From Thysanoteuthis rhombus (lineage: Eukaryota > Mollusca > Cephalopoda > Oegopsida > Thysanoteuthidae): DNA of 64,000 nt. The DNA is taken from positions 40,166,329 through 40,230,328 of the forward strand of contig OY735224.1 of the NCBI GenBank assembly GCA_963457665.1, read 5' to 3'. Position 1 is the first letter of the stretch. The number at the start of each line of letters is the position of its first letter. Shown piece after piece: positions 11,111 to 22,736 of the stretch. Both the position numbers and the translations under genes were made by a program. Below the pieces are notes generated by a model that made no database searches, was not told the DNA's origin, and saw only the letters and a list, made by a program, of their open reading frames with translations.

Positions 11111-12285
11111 TATAGTTTTTATGGTTTCCTTTTTAAAAGAGTTCTCACCTTTCTAAACCAGGCTCTGTCCTTCCATCTACCATTTTCTCAGCTGTTTCCT
11201 GATTTTACATGAAACCTGGTAGAATGGTATACCTTGATAAGATGTGTCATACCTAAAATTATCTCCTTCTCAGGGTCATATGATCTGTCAATAATGGTGT
11301 TTAAACTTTACAGTGGACGCCTCATTGAACATCTGGTTCTTGATCTCTGATGGTTTTGATTCATTGTCTTTCATGTATTGTCAAACTCTAGTGCAAGTCA
11401 GTGGCTGGATTTGACTTTGTTTTCTTACTGTAACAAGAACAAGAATAATCCTCACCTGATTTAAAGGAGTAAACTCTGTCTTACGTTAAGCCGAACCTAT
11501 ACATGAAATTAACATTTCTCTACCATAATTTGAAATTACAAATAAATGATTGGTAGGTGGCTCTCTTACTAACTGAGCCTGATTAGTCTTACGTATCTAA
11601 GAATTTATTAATTATACATACAAAACAAAAGTTGCAGTTGTCATCATTAGTCAGAATAGAAGTGGGGGTGGAGTTTGACCAAGCAGCAGGTAGGCTTATC
11701 AACTCTAAGATTCATAAACTGCTTGAAACCACTTGTAACTAACTGTGGAACCCTTCAATGAGAAGCATAAAAAATAATGGAACTTCCCAATGAATTGAAT
11801 GAAAAAAGTCACCAAATAGTCAAAGGGAGACAGTTTTGATCAGAAATTATCTTCCTTGAAACTAACATTCAATTTTACTTCAATGATTTTAAGAGTTAAT
11901 CCTGCTGACTGCTCTGTCAAGAGGAATTGATTGGAAGAAAAGTGCTTATTCCAACTGTTTAGGTTTCCATGTAAACAGGACAATCTATTTATTCATGTGA
12001 GTACACAGATGTATACATACTCTTATAAATACACATACCTCTTCATAAACATGTACACACTTCTTTTTCACCTGTCTCCCAACACATGCATCTATACACA
12101 ATTTTTTACGACACATTTGAACTCTCTTAACATTTACTCACGCATACAAGAAGTCTATTAATGATTACACGTATTCATATATGTATGTTATTCGACACCT
12201 GCTACATGAATTCTTTTACCTTTGATGTCAATACTAATCTGGTGAGGATATATCTCGTCAGAAACCTTTTATATTATTGATTTTT
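11110..12285. other. Mostly unassigned, with a decayed palindromic motif near 11822-11860
   Basis: aaagggagacagttttgatc followed by agaaattatcttccttg is a degraded version of the AAGGGA..TAACT / AGTTACCTCCCTT palindrome seen at 33676, 35448 and 40386. Nothing else was recognised. Confidence 0.4.
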
Positions 12286-12289
12286 TCGT

Positions 12290-12547
12290 ATCAAAAACTG
12301 TCACCTAAAACTGTCATCAAAACAGTCAACATAGATTTTTTTTCAGTTTTCAAGTTGGTCTTGCTGGCTGGCTTTGTATGTATTGTGTATACAGGCCACA
12401 CCAATGGAGCTAGAGAGCTGGAAATTAATTCTGAATTTCATGGATCACCCCTTTTTCCAATTTTTTTGATTGATCACCCCAACAAGGTATTCTGCCAAAA
12501 GATGTTTGTCACATGATGGTTTCTATTGATTGACTAACTAGACCTCT
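12290..12547 (+). mobile_element. Family A element with internal deletion
   Basis: Both ends are present (aaaactgtcacctaaaactg at the left; gatggtttctattgattgac then taactagacct at the right). The element is only about 260 bp, having lost the middle third. Confidence 0.8.
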
Positions 12548-12654
12548 TTGTACTTATTGTAAAGGTTTTCCTTTCTTTTATTGTATCCTACTTATTGGTT
12601 TTATATACTTTGTCCAACATATCGATGACGGCTGTCTCCACGTATTTAAAAAAA

Positions 12655-13070
12655 GAACAAGTACCTTATATTCCCAAATATAAGAAAAGATTTTTTTATG
12701 AAAGAAGTAGCCCCAAAAAGCAGTTTGACTTATACTCAGGTCAGTCCAAAATGGCCAATACTTTTGCTTATATGAATATAGGGTTGATAGACACAGTATT
12801 TATTTGCCAAGTGATGCCCATTGTTTCAACTCAAATTATTACAAAGACATTTTGTGCAATGCTATATAGATATCATGTATGCGGTTTATATCTTAAATCA
12901 TTTTCCAGGTAGATTCATCAAATTGAAGATGAAAGAAATCCATGTTCAATTGATAGCTGACCAAATGCCATGAACAGAATCTATAAGAAGCGGATATCTC
13001 TCATGACAACATTTGGGCAAATTAACGGACTTTGCTTATATTCAAGTCAGTCTATTTTCTGAATATTTAT
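12655..13070 (+). repeat. Interspersed repeat, pair with 31375-31745
   Basis: Shared blocks are atactcaggtcagtc, caaaatggccaatacttttg, aaatcattttccaggtagat, gatgaaagaaatccatg and tatctctcatga. The open frame at 12595-12912 runs through this repeat and is not believed to be a gene. Confidence 0.7.
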
Positions 13071-13139
13071 GTTAAATTCTGAACTCATTTCATACTCAGG
13101 ATCAACTTATATTCAAGGATGTATGGTTTTTCATTCAAA

Positions 13140-13340
13140 CATCTATGATTTTATTCTGCTCTGTTGTACCTGCACTCGAAAGTTATGCTTTCAGTAGTAA
13201 TATAAATGAAGAATTAGGTACTTTAATAAGAGGGTAGAAAGAGAGAGGGAAGAAAAATGCTATGTAGTTTGATAAAACAATAGGAAGGTAGAGGGAAGAA
13301 AAGAAAATTAGATGGTTGACTGATCGGAGGATTTTCGCGA
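13140..13340 (+). repeat. Purine-rich repeat, inverted relative of 32360-32600
   Basis: It contains gctttcagtagtaata and aagagggtagaaagagagag. The reverse complement of 32360-32600 carries the same order of blocks. Confidence 0.55.
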
Positions 13341-13507
13341 AGGAAACTAATCCATGTTTATTCAACATTTGGATGAAAACATGGATGGGCAGCGAAGATT
13401 TGAAGGGATGAAGAAGAGAATGAGAAGATGCAGGCAAAGTGGAAGAGAAGAGTAGAGGCATGAGATAATCTTTCCTGAAACATATCATGTTTTAGTGATA
13501 TGCCATC

Positions 13508-13523
13508 ATCATCATCATCATTG
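13508..13523. repeat. (CAT)n microsatellite
   Basis: Five CAT triplets. Similar short trinucleotide tails end the LINE fragments in this window, so this could mark an unrecognised LINE 3' end. Confidence 0.6.
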
Positions 13524-13617
13524 TGTTCATTGTATGGTAACATAGCACAAGGAATAAAGAATCAAAATTTACAAGAACGTATTAACAGGATTATGTTATA
13601 TATAGAACAGTTGAGAA

Positions 13618-14025
13618 ACCAATCAGGTCAATCACGCAATAGAAACCCTCATGTGACCAATGTCTTTTAGCAGCATACTATATTGGGGATGATCAATTAA
13701 AAAATGGAAAAAGGTGTGATCAACGAATACGTTACTTCTATCACCTTTTGCAAGGCAGTGATTACTAAAAAACAGAGAGACCAATTTACCATAAACTTAT
13801 ATTGCAAGTTGAAGTGCACACTAAAAACCTATATAGAGGGTGATATTCCAAAAGATAAAAAAAACGTTTTTTCTAGACCTAATGAGGAGTAGATGTTGAA
13901 ATGTCAAAACCTTCCAACTCCATTGATACATCCTGTATGCATGATAAATAAATACATGGCTAGCCAATCAGATCAGTTTAAAATCTGAAAAAACCTATGT
14001 TGACATTTTTTGGCAAATGGTTTTT
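13618..14025 (-). mobile_element. Family A element, near full length
   Basis: Plus-strand landmarks are caggtcaatcacgcaataga, tggggatgatcaattaaaaa, catcctgtatgcatgata, and the far end acctatgttgaca. About 400 bp. Confidence 0.8.
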
Positions 14026-14064
14026 AATTGTTATATATAAAACCAATAGAGATTTAGCCTTATT

Positions 14065-14350
14065 TCTATTATTATTCGGACTATCCTCATCTTGGTCGTT
14101 TTTCATACAACGTTTTGGCTGTTGTACTCTACGGCCTTCATCAGGTATCATCTGGTAAGTGTGGGGGAAGTAACGAACCGAACCCTTTATTTAACTGATG
14201 GGGGTATATAGACCGCACTCCCCTCTTAGCAGTAGTAGTATTTTCGAATTATTATTGTCTCACACTGGGATTGAACCTAGAACCATTAGATTACTTGCAG
14301 TAATTCTGTCCATGTGGACACATAGCGTAGTGGTTAGAGAATACCATCTT
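14065..14350 (-). mobile_element. tRNA-derived SINE
   Basis: On the minus strand a B-box-like ggttctaggttcaatccc lies near 14275. It is followed by a body containing cctgatgaaggccgtagag and acaacagccaaaacgttg, then a tail of the type gaataataatag. The head up to 14350 is less clear because an A-box-like tagcgtagtggttagag occurs there on the opposite strand. Confidence 0.65.
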
Positions 14351-14359
14351 CAAAATCTG

Positions 14360-15125
14360 AAACATATATTTTAGTTGACATAACCACCAGCATCATTGTT
14401 ATTGTCATCCATTATATACTCATTGTACTTAGCAACAGGATTGCACAGATGCTGTATTGTGGCTGAAAAGGGTCTTTCAAGGTGTGGTCATTGCTATGCA
14501 CAGAGGCTCAGGATTTGTCCTCTGTTCTAAACAGTGTAAAGCTTGCTCAATCTTTGGAGAGCAGTTGCCCTAGGGTAGCACCTCTTGATTGCACAAAAAA
14601 AAGAAGGTGGGTAAGGCTCATCTTGACTCCTCCACAACACTAGTTGTTGGGACTAAAGCGATTTTTGTCACTGACTAAACGTAAGCCCACAGGTCACCAA
14701 CATAAAAAGACTTAGTGTCAAATTTGTCCTTTTGGGAAGTCAAATAAATGAAAGTAACAGAATTGTATTCCTGGCAGAAATGGAGAATTTGAATTTACAA
14801 GAACATATTATTAATACGATTGTGTTATGTTAAAATCAATAGAGAGCTTGCCTGTTTTTGCCAGACACTTTTCTATTAGATGAAGTATTGTCAACACGTT
14901 GGTGGCAGTTTGGCCAATTTAGGTGTTTTTTGTTTTGTTGTTTGAATTTATGAGTCCAGTGTTGACAATATTTAGATATTTTTTTGAAGTCCAGTGTGGC
15001 CAATTTAGACGTTCTTTCTTTTGTTTTTATTTTTTTCAATTTTAAGAGTGGCTTCCAGAATCAAAAAATTGAAAGATCACATTCTAATAGGCAACACTGT
15101 TTGAGGGTTCATGGATTTTTTCAGA
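14360..15125. other. No gene; decayed MITE pieces
   Basis: ccagtgttgacaatatttag and ccagtgtggccaatttagac at 14957-15008 resemble the ends of the hAT-type MITE at 36624, but no complete copy is present. Confidence 0.35.
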
Positions 15126-15132
15126 GAGATGA

Positions 15133-15170
15133 GGAGTGGGGAGTGGGGAGTGGGGAGTGGGGAGTGGGGG
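15133..15170. repeat. G-rich tandem repeat (gtgggga)5
   Basis: Five perfect 7-bp units with runs of four or five G on the plus strand. It could form a G-quadruplex. Confidence 0.9.
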
Positions 15171-15399
15171 TCCAAATGAAAAAAAAAATTCTTTGCTCCA
15201 TTTATCTAATTAGACAGTTGATATAATAACTTTTGGTTTTGAAGATTAATCTATGATTACTTGGGGTTATTTGGATATTTTATTTGTAAAATTTCTTGAC
15301 CTAGATATTTTTTTCTTATTTTCAAAACGTGCTTAGCCCTGAGCAGGGTGGTGGGGTTCAGACACCGAGGATACCTCCCCCTCTCCTTGATCTGCATCT

Positions 15400-15640
15400 G
15401 CAACAATTAATAATTTTTGACTATCATTTTGTTCACCTTAATTTTTTAGTTGCTATTTATCACAACTTACTTGGGCCGTCACTCTACAGTAGTGAGTAAA
15501 CAGTGCAGGTTGTAAATACAGAATAAAGAATTAGCTCTTGACAAGACTAACTTGAGAACCTTTTACCTTGGAAAGCTACCAATTTACTGCACTGCTATAC
15601 AGATTGAGCTACTAAAGATTTAAGATGAAAAAAAATACTT
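15400..15640 (-). mobile_element. Decayed tRNA-like SINE
   Basis: The minus strand has tttagtagctcaatctgtat then agcagtgcag (A-box-like), followed by ggttctcaagttagtc (weak B box), then aattctttattctgtatttacaacctg. The last block is shared with the SINE at 37630-37850. Confidence 0.5.
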
Positions 15641-15834
15641 GTCAAAAACCACGCCACGTGGCAGTCTGGCTAAGAATAATATCAGCTCATTACACCAATT
15701 GGCGTGATGTGCAACTTTGTCCATTTAGCCCCACATTCAAATTCAGCTTTTTTTGGCAGGGTAGCCTTTCACATTTCTTTGGGCAATTATCCAACTCATA
15801 GAATATTTACTATTGTAAAATATTTTTCAGGAAT

Positions 15835-16480
15835 ATCAAATCACCATAACCAAGATCACTGACCCAAATGAACAATTCGCCAGGTGGTAAGATATTCTTC
15901 CCTTTTCACTTGGTTGTTTTTGTTGTGTCAGCACTACCATTTGGTCTAGAAACTTGTAAAGTCACCTTAGTACTCCTCTAGATATGTTTTTTTTTTTTAG
16001 AATTTTTTAAACCTCGTATCAGTGTTATCAGACACATCAGTTAGCATTGAACCTTGCAAATTTTAAACTAAGTACTAAAACATTCCTAAAAACACATTTT
16101 TCGGGATTTGAGGAAATTTTTTTTTAAATCTAATTTTCTCCTTTTTCTAAAAACTCTTTCAATCTTGTGTCAGTGCTACTGGACTCACCTTTTCCCTTAG
16201 AACCTTGTAGATTCAAATGAGTACTCCAGCAGACATCTTCTAAAATAGTGTTTATTTTTTGCATTTTTGGGTTTGTTTTTTTAATCTTTTAAACCTGCGG
16301 CAATGCAACTGGACTCCCCTTTTGGACCAGCAAATTCACATAAGTACATCTTATTGGCACCTTCCAAAAATTTTTCTTTTTCTAGTAAATTCTTTTTAAC
16401 ACAAAAAAGCAATTGGCGTATGAGAATCGAAATAGTAGCAATAGCCGTACACATATGTACAACCCACACACTTCTTTCCT
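15835..16480 (+). repeat. Degenerate tandem array, unit about 150-170 bp
   Basis: About 3.5 units contain, in order, acttgtaaagtcacc / accttgcaaattttaaacta / accttgtagattcaaatgag / ccagcaaattcacataagta. Each is followed by agtactcc-like sequence, a T-rich block, and ttttaaacctgcggcaatg-like sequence with caactggactcccc. It begins like a family B relative (aatcaccataaccaag...tgaccc). Confidence 0.55.
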
Positions 16481-16499
16481 AATTTCCAGCAGGCAAAAT

Positions 16500-17050
16500 C
16501 AGGTCAAGAGTTGACAATGATTTTTCTACTGGTTATTTTTTATTAGATTAAATATAGTAAACCAGGACTTTCCAAAGTCAGAGTTGGAACGCCCTTCAGG
16601 GTCCCATGAAGATAATTGGGGTTCACAGAAATATTTTAAAATCTTTTTTTAAAGAATAATGATTTTGGGGGATATTTTGAAAAAATGCTTTTCTGAGAAA
16701 AAAATTGGGGGGCAGGATTAGTTGAACTCTAGCATAATTGTGTCAGACATTCTACATTGATTCATTCACTGGCTGGTATGGTGTATTATTGCCTGTGTTC
16801 AACAGATTAACAGACAATAATATAATAACTGTTATTCATTATTGCTTGTAAATCGGTTGAAACTAGGAAACATTGCTATGTAGAAAACATATTGTCTTCC
16901 AACCATTTTCTTAGCAAAGTGTTTCTGTTTATGAATGATGTCAAATAAAAAATGTAAGTAGTACTTATGAGATTACTTGTGACAGATGTGTGGTTATTCT
17001 ATGCGATTTGGATAAGGCTTTATCTGATGGCAGTGAAAGGAGATGAGATT
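16500..17050. other. No recognisable feature
   Basis: No repeat or coding signal placed. Confidence 0.5.
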
Positions 17051-17057
17051 AGGTAGG

Positions 17058-17058
17058 T

Positions 17059-17105
<47 letters not shown>
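17058..17105. repeat. (GA)n microsatellite
   Basis: About 23 perfect GA dinucleotides. Confidence 0.97.
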
Positions 17106-17110
<5 letters not shown>

Positions 17111-17206
17111 AGAAGGAGGGGAATGAGGGGATGAGGAGGAAAGAAGGAGAAAGAAGGAGAGGAGGAGAGAAGGAAGAGAGTTGGAGGAGAGAGGGAAAGA
17201 AGAATT

Positions 17207-17287
17207 AGAAGAAGAAGAAGAAGAAGAAGAAGAAGAAGAAGAAGAAGAAGAAGAAGAAGAAGAAGAAGAAGAAGAAGAAGAAGAAGA
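17207..17287. repeat. (GAA)n microsatellite
   Basis: About 26 GAA triplets, uninterrupted. Long poly-Ser and poly-Leu frames on the minus strand here are products of this tract. Confidence 0.97.
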
Positions 17288-17429
17288 CAATGGTTGCTAA
17301 ATCTATCTCTTTTTTGGTGCAAGGGAGAGAATTCACACATCTGTGGTCTATCTTCTGGACTTATTATTATCTGCCAACAAAGATGGAGATATATACATCT
17401 TTCCATCCCTCCATCTGTTTGTATGTCTG

Positions 17430-17800
17430 CCTTTCCACATGATATCCCCAAAAGTAGAATTTCAATGAAATTTTGTGGAAGGGTGCAGCAAGGTTCTCTG
17501 TCTGTGAACATATCTCCAAAAGTCGTCAATGAATTTCAATGAAATTCTATGGGAGGGTAGTCAATGGGCTACAAAAGAAGTGATTCAATTTTGGGGCAGA
17601 TCCATGCTCAATTATATCCCATACGTTTTAGTTATCTATCCACATCACACAAAAAATATTCCAATAAAAATTCTGTGAAAGTGTGGTCAATGGGCTACGG
17701 AGGAAGCGATTCAATTTCTGGGCAAATGCATGGATAGTTACCTCCCCCCAATGCGGTAGTGACAAAGGCATTTGCAGGGGTATGCGCTCTCTGAGTGCTT
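17430..17800 (+). repeat. Family C repeat, three module copies
   Basis: Modules begin at about 17440 (gatatccccaaaagtag), 17509 (catatctccaaaagtcgtca) and 17648 (acacaaaaaatattcc). Each is followed by tttcaatgaaatt..gtgg or its remnant, and the later two by tcaatgggctac and gaagtgattcaatttt. It ends with the gtatgcgctctctgagtgct block. Confidence 0.7.
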
Positions 17801-18161
17801 TTGAGTCAACTGATTGTTTTTAACCACTTTTAACCACAGCAGAATAATAAAAGAATATCTCCAAACCAAAAACAAACTTCTGGATCTGATCTGGAATTCA
17901 ACCATTCTACAAAATTTCATTAAAATTCATTTTGAACGGACGGACAGATGGATAGACAGACAGATGGATGGATACACACAGGTGAATGAATATATACACC
18001 ATTTCTAACATCATTGGTAGAGTTAAATAAAACTGGAAAAAAAGGAGGGAAGAAGTTAGACAATGAAACCTTGATCTCCGTTCATAGCTGCAATGATTCA
18101 GAGAGTTGAATAAAATAGAGAGTGTATGGATATTTGTAACTCATAATACTAATATCAATAA

Positions 18162-18187
18162 TGTATATATATATATATATATATATC
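18162..18187. repeat. (TA)n microsatellite
   Basis: About 13 TA units. Confidence 0.95.
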
Positions 18188-18202
18188 TGTACCTTGCATA
18201 AA

Positions 18203-18315
18203 TGAATCACTGTAAACTAGACCTAAAAAAGTACTTTTTTGAAAAAGCAAAAAAACATTTTTGACTCATGCGATTTTTCAAAGTTGTAGCCCCCAAAATA
18301 TGACCAAGATTGGAG
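18203..18315 (-). mobile_element. Family B element, internally deleted
   Basis: tgaatcactgtaaactag at the left edge, then aaaaagtacttttttgaaaa and agttgtagcccccaaaatat. Only about 110 bp is left of a 370-bp element. Confidence 0.65.
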
Positions 18316-18349
18316 AGGCATACACACACACACATAGGCATATGCCATC

Positions 18350-19200
18350 ATCATAAAGAGCCTTTTAGAATCCATAGTTGGATATAGATATTCTCCAAGA
18401 TTCGCCAAACCTCTCTATCATGTGTGTCGTGGAAACAATACTTTCTGAACCTGTCTAGTTTGTCTCTCCATCACATATTCTGCCAGCCATAGTTTTGCAT
18501 GTGATCTTCGGGAATCCATGCTGTGTGTCGTTATGTCCATCAGTTGTTGCCATTCTTGCAACATGACCAGCCCATTGCCATTTGAGTTTTCTTATGGATT
18601 CTGTGAGGTCTCAGACTCTTGTTTTTCCCCTGATATATTGTCCTATCTAGTGATCTCTCCATGTGAGGTTGAGCATGATTCTTTCATGTGTATGTTGTAT
18701 GCTTCTCAGTTTGCAGGTCAGTCTCTTGGTTAGATTCTATGTTTCAGCTCCATAGGTGACTAACGGGAAACTGCATTGGTTGTATACCCTTCTTTTTAGG
18801 ACTTATGGGATTTTCTTGTTCTTGAAGGTTGCCATCTTAGAGTGATTCTACGTTTAATTTCTCCTTCTTTGAAGTTTTCATAGAGATTTGTTGTCCTAGG
18901 TAGATGCAGTGGTCTATATGTAGTGGCATTTTTGATTTTGAGTGTTTGTTGTTGTTTTACTGAAGTTCATATGGAGACCAACTTTCTTGCTTTCTATATT
19001 CAGTCTGTCTTGTATTAGTTGGAGGTCATGAAGCAAAAAAGACAATGTTGTGAGCAAATCTGAGGTTGCTTCGGAATTTGCTGTCTATTCTGATTCTTTT
19101 ATTTTTCCAGTCTAGGTTTCAGAAGGCTGTAAAGAGTTTGAGTGAATTAGTATCACCTTGTCTTATTGTCAGAGAAATCCACTTGAGTGCTAAATGTTTA
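18350..19200 (-). mobile_element. RTE-like LINE fragment, 3' part of reverse transcriptase
   Basis: The minus-strand translation shows IRQGDTNSLKLFTA (reverse transcriptase motif GVRQGDTISPKLF), then SNLRFAHNIV (decayed FADD box), HCIYLGQQISM, MAMGWSCCKNGNN (decayed AGHVARM), and WRDKLDRFRKYCF then HDTHDREVWRIL. The end is followed by an ATGATGATGG tail. It is 5' truncated with many stops and frame changes, and belongs to the same family as 34030-34690 and 38651-39062. Confidence 0.85.
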
Positions 19201-19323
19201 TCTTCAATGGAAAAAGTCAACTCTCATCTAATTTTTTTTACCAAAGATCACAGGTGTCTTTATTGTTATTTGTCACTGACTCTATATGTATTGAATGCAA
19301 TATGAAAGAGTAACTTTAAATGT

Positions 19324-19380
19324 AATCTAAAAGACTGCCCCCCCCCCCACACTCACACTCATACACCCTCCTCCTCCTCT
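19324..19380. repeat. C-rich low-complexity tract
   Basis: A run of C followed by acactcacac and ctcctcctcct repeats. Confidence 0.8.
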
Positions 19381-19534
19381 TAGAAGTGGGCAGAAAGGGG
19401 CAGGATTAGTTGAAAATATACCATCAGCTGGTTATAATCATATAAATGAGATGAGAAAAGAAATCTATCCAACACCAGTAGTAAGACCAAGTTACAGACA
19501 AATGTATCCAACTCAAAATTCAGATTCTTCTTTC

Positions 19535-19605
19535 TAGAGGGAAAAATCTGTAGCCGACTTGGCTGGTCGGTCAGATGGGCCATTTGAGGGGCTACAGTAA
19601 TTCAA
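19535..19605 (-). mobile_element. Family B fragment (left end)
   Basis: The minus strand reads attactgtagcccctcaaat, then cagccaagtcggctacagat, which is the first 70 bases of family B. Confidence 0.65.
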
Positions 19606-20197
19606 TGATATTTAAACTATCCCACAGCTTTGTAAGCTAGCTACGATAGGCGGTTGTCAAAAGATGGATGATGTGGCACTATCCAACAACTCTGCACAAC
19701 ACCTGATTGTCTTGGGTTTTCCCATGCCTATAGTCTCTGACTATATGTGCCAAGACAGTGCTACCCCTACACTGCTGAAATCTCCTCTTCTCAGCAGCTT
19801 TCTTCTTTTCTCTCTGCTCTACTTGTAAGAAGAAGAAAAGAGGACATCATCGTCGATATCAACCGACTGCCTCAAGCAATCCATTCTACTTGTTGCAATT
19901 GTGGATGGACACTCTCAAAAGCACAGCAATAGAAAATACTACCTCTGTCCCATAATAGTCCTTACATTCAGTGATAATTTTCGTTTGTAAATGTTACAAC
20001 TATTATGGGACAGACGTAGTAGTATTCTTAATTGTAAAAGATTCAAGGAGAGAAGAAATGAAGATATAAATAAAATACAAAGAATGAATATTCGAGATGA
20101 ATGGAGAAAGGAAAATGAATCCTGATGCTTCACGCATGTTTGGTGAGAAAAAAAGAGGGATGGAAAGGAGACGTCCTTTTGAGTAAATAGTGAGGAG

Positions 20198-20570
20198 GAG
20201 GTGCAAATGGCATAGCGGTTAATGTTCAATAAACACGGCAAGCCAAGTTAAAACTCTGGTTGTGGCTCTTTACATTCATTTCACACTAATGCCCTTGGGA
20301 AAAGCATGAATTCATTTCTTCTCTTTCACCAATTTGGGACGAAATATGAGGGCAGACTGGGTAAGACAACCAGTCCAGGTTGTCAATCTCAAACCAGAGA
20401 TTGGGGTCCCCTTAAGGCAATTGGATACCAACTTTGCTGTTTTTTCTGGCAGCTCTTGCAGCCAAGCTGATGCCAAATGTACTGCACTCTGCTCTCCTTT
20501 TGAATACATCAGCAAAGCCGATCAGAGGATTCCATCAACTGGGCATCGTAAGATCTCCATTCAAATGAAT
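20198..20570 (+). mobile_element. tRNA-derived SINE, family D
   Basis: The A-box-like tggcatagcggttaatg and degraded B-box-like aagttaaaactctgg are followed by the shared block cactaatgcccttgggaaaa with gcatgaa. The 3' body contains agcttgcagccaag-type sequence and aagatctcc. The same block order occurs at 28545 and 63410. Cephalopod genomes are known to carry tRNA SINEs with a conserved central domain, which fits, but I cannot confirm identity. Confidence 0.7.
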
Positions 20571-20640
20571 GAAACAAGTTAAATCTTTTATTCAATGATT
20601 CTGTTCATATATACTGGATATACTACTAAAGAAAATAGAA

Positions 20641-21086
20641 CTGTTGCAGGAATCGAAACCTGCCACCAAGAAGGTAGTTACTTCAACATAGCGATGCTCT
20701 TACCATTGAGCTAAACAGCTGCCAGCAATGCGAAGGCCCAAATTCTCATCTCGTCTATTTTTGTCTATTTGACTCTTTCAATGCAACAGTTACGTATTGA
20801 GAAATAGACGTATATGCTCCGACAGAATGATTATAAATTGCGTTTGTAATGACAGTAGACCATCTCAAATGAGTTTCTACATAAAATAAAGCAATTTACA
20901 CTCATTCTGTTGCATTGAAAGAGATGAATAGACTGAGAATAAACAAGATGAGAATTTGGTAAGAAAGTGATTACTTGGGCCTTTGCATTACTGATGACTG
21001 TTTAGCTCACTGGTAAGAGCATTGCTTCATTGAAGTGGCTACCCTATCGGTGGTAGGTTTGATTCCCATGGCAGCCCCATAATCTT
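20641..21086. mobile_element. Fold-back element with two divergent tRNA-like arms
   Basis: The left arm (20641-20800) and right arm (about 20890-21086) are inverted repeats. Matching blocks include gcaatgcgaaggcccaaatt versus the complement of gggcctttgcattac, and ctttcaatgcaacag versus ctgttgcattgaaag. Each arm ends in a tRNA-like stretch directed outwards: minus-strand tttagctcaatggtaagagc with ggtttcgattcctgc, and plus-strand tttagctcactggtaagagc with ggtttgattcccatg. Both keep good A and B boxes. Confidence 0.75.
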
Positions 21087-21089
21087 TAA

Positions 21090-21730
21090 ATGTTTATTCT
21101 ATTTATGAAATACTATGCATGTTAACATGTCATGTCAACCTTTCAAATTACTGTGTAAACACACTGACACAGAACCAACGATGTAGCTTGAGATTTGGGA
21201 TCCCAGGGGGCTTGGTTCCTTAAGGGGCCCCCTCCAACATCTAGTGAAATTTGATGAAAGAAGAACTTTGCAATAAATAAACATGCACCGTAACTTAATT
21301 GGTGAAAAATAACCCCAAACGCTGAATTATTATTTATGCAATTCGTGTATGTACAAATATATCCTTGTTATCATAAAATGTCAGCAGAAATGCAGTAGGT
21401 GAACTACTATTTATAAATCTTTTTCTGGGCCCCCATCCATCAGGAGACTGGTGAACAGCATTTACAAATAGCCTCTCCTCTTCCTCCCTCATAGAACACA
21501 ACTTTAGGTTCACGATTAGCAAAGAAAGGAGTATTTACTAGTTAATTAAAAAAAGTAGAAACAATGCCGGATGTTTGGAAATTATATTGTCCCTGACTCT
21601 AGCAAAGAATGGCTTTAAGTGTTCTTTGTTGTGTTTGAGTCTGTAAGACGTATAATAATTGATATTTCAGATGGTCTTCCTTAAGTCTTGCAGCAGAAGA
21701 AATCTGCCTTAATACAATGGATGGTGTTCT
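21090..21730. other. No gene seen
   Basis: The ggggcccc-type block at 21225 and gggcccccatccatcagg at 21427 may be ends of a decayed hAT-like MITE. Nothing else was placed. Confidence 0.35.
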
Positions 21731-21734
21731 AACA

Positions 21735-22150
21735 GACTTTTAGAGACTGTCAAACAAAACTGTCACCTAAACTGTCAATAAAGGTTTCTTCAGTTATTAT
21801 GTTGGTCTAGCTGACTGGCTATGCTATGTAGTACTAGATGGATGAAAATTTACACATTCAATCATTATTATGTAAATATTTTGCTTTTTGGAAATTCTAC
21901 TAAAAAATAAATTTTCAGTCGAGGGTTTAATTTACAATGTGATTTTATGCTAAATTGGTCTTTTAGTTTGAGTCCGGAAGTATTCACATTTGTTTTTCAT
22001 TCAAATTGGACTATTTTAATGATCACTGCCCTACTAAAGGCGAGAGAAGTAACTTATTCATTGATTACCTATTTTTCCAGTTCTTCAAGTGATCACCCCC
22101 AATATATTGCCTAAAGGACAGTTTCTATTGAGTGACTAACCTGACCTGTT
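21735..22150 (+). mobile_element. Family A element, full length
   Basis: This is one of the best reference copies. It has agagactgtcaaacaaaact at the left, tgatcactgccctactaaag and gcgagagaagtaacttattc inside, and cagtttctattgagtgacta with acctgacctg at the right. Confidence 0.85.
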
Positions 22151-22453
22151 TTCTTACATTTTCCTCTGCTGATGGTATATTAGAGAAACAGGCAATCGAC
22201 ATCCCTGTTCGTTTCAGAGAAGATTATGAAAGACAACGGCTTTTCATGCATGTAAGCATGTAATGTGCTTTTACGGGAATCTCACCATGTGCTGCATTGA
22301 ATCATCTGACGTGTAATATGATGGTTTTAAAGTCTTTCCTTTTTGAAAGCTTATAATACACTGGTTGGAAAAATTACCAGAAGAAATTCACAAAACCTAC
22401 CAATATCACAGTCTATGTACCAAATTTTAGAAAAAGTACCAAATCCAAAGTAT

Positions 22454-22736
22454 CAAATCTCTTCAGCCCCACAAAAAGCTGCCCAACCTACTAAGTGGGC
22501 TACAGATTCTGTGAGGGTCCACACCTGACCACATTTTTGGGGATGTGAACTGGAAATTTTGCATGAATGAAACATTAGGCTACATCTAAAAACACTTTTT
22601 TTGTTTTTTCAAAAAAATGCTTTTTGGGATCTCTGCATTCATTTTTGGCCTTTTTAGATTTTAGATCTATCTTTTCAGATAATTCTAGATTATTTTTGAT
22701 TATCAGTTCTGGTATACACACCAGTTACGGTGATTC
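22454..22736 (+). mobile_element. Family B element
   Basis: Left end caaatctcttcagcccc (mutated), right end gttacggtgattca. Contains aagtgggctacagattctg. Confidence 0.7.

Noticed and set aside
12595-12912. 105-residue plus-strand open frame
   Set aside because: It overlaps a dispersed repeat whose second copy (31375-31745) does not keep the frame.
16994-17529. Long minus-strand frames encoding poly-Ser and poly-Leu
   Set aside because: They are translations of the GA and GAA microsatellites at 17058-17287, with no splice context or conserved domain outside the tract.
20641-21086. Two functional tRNA genes in head-to-head arrangement
   Set aside because: The anticodon regions are overlong and the arms extend as inverted repeats beyond the tRNA-like parts, which fits a mobile element better.
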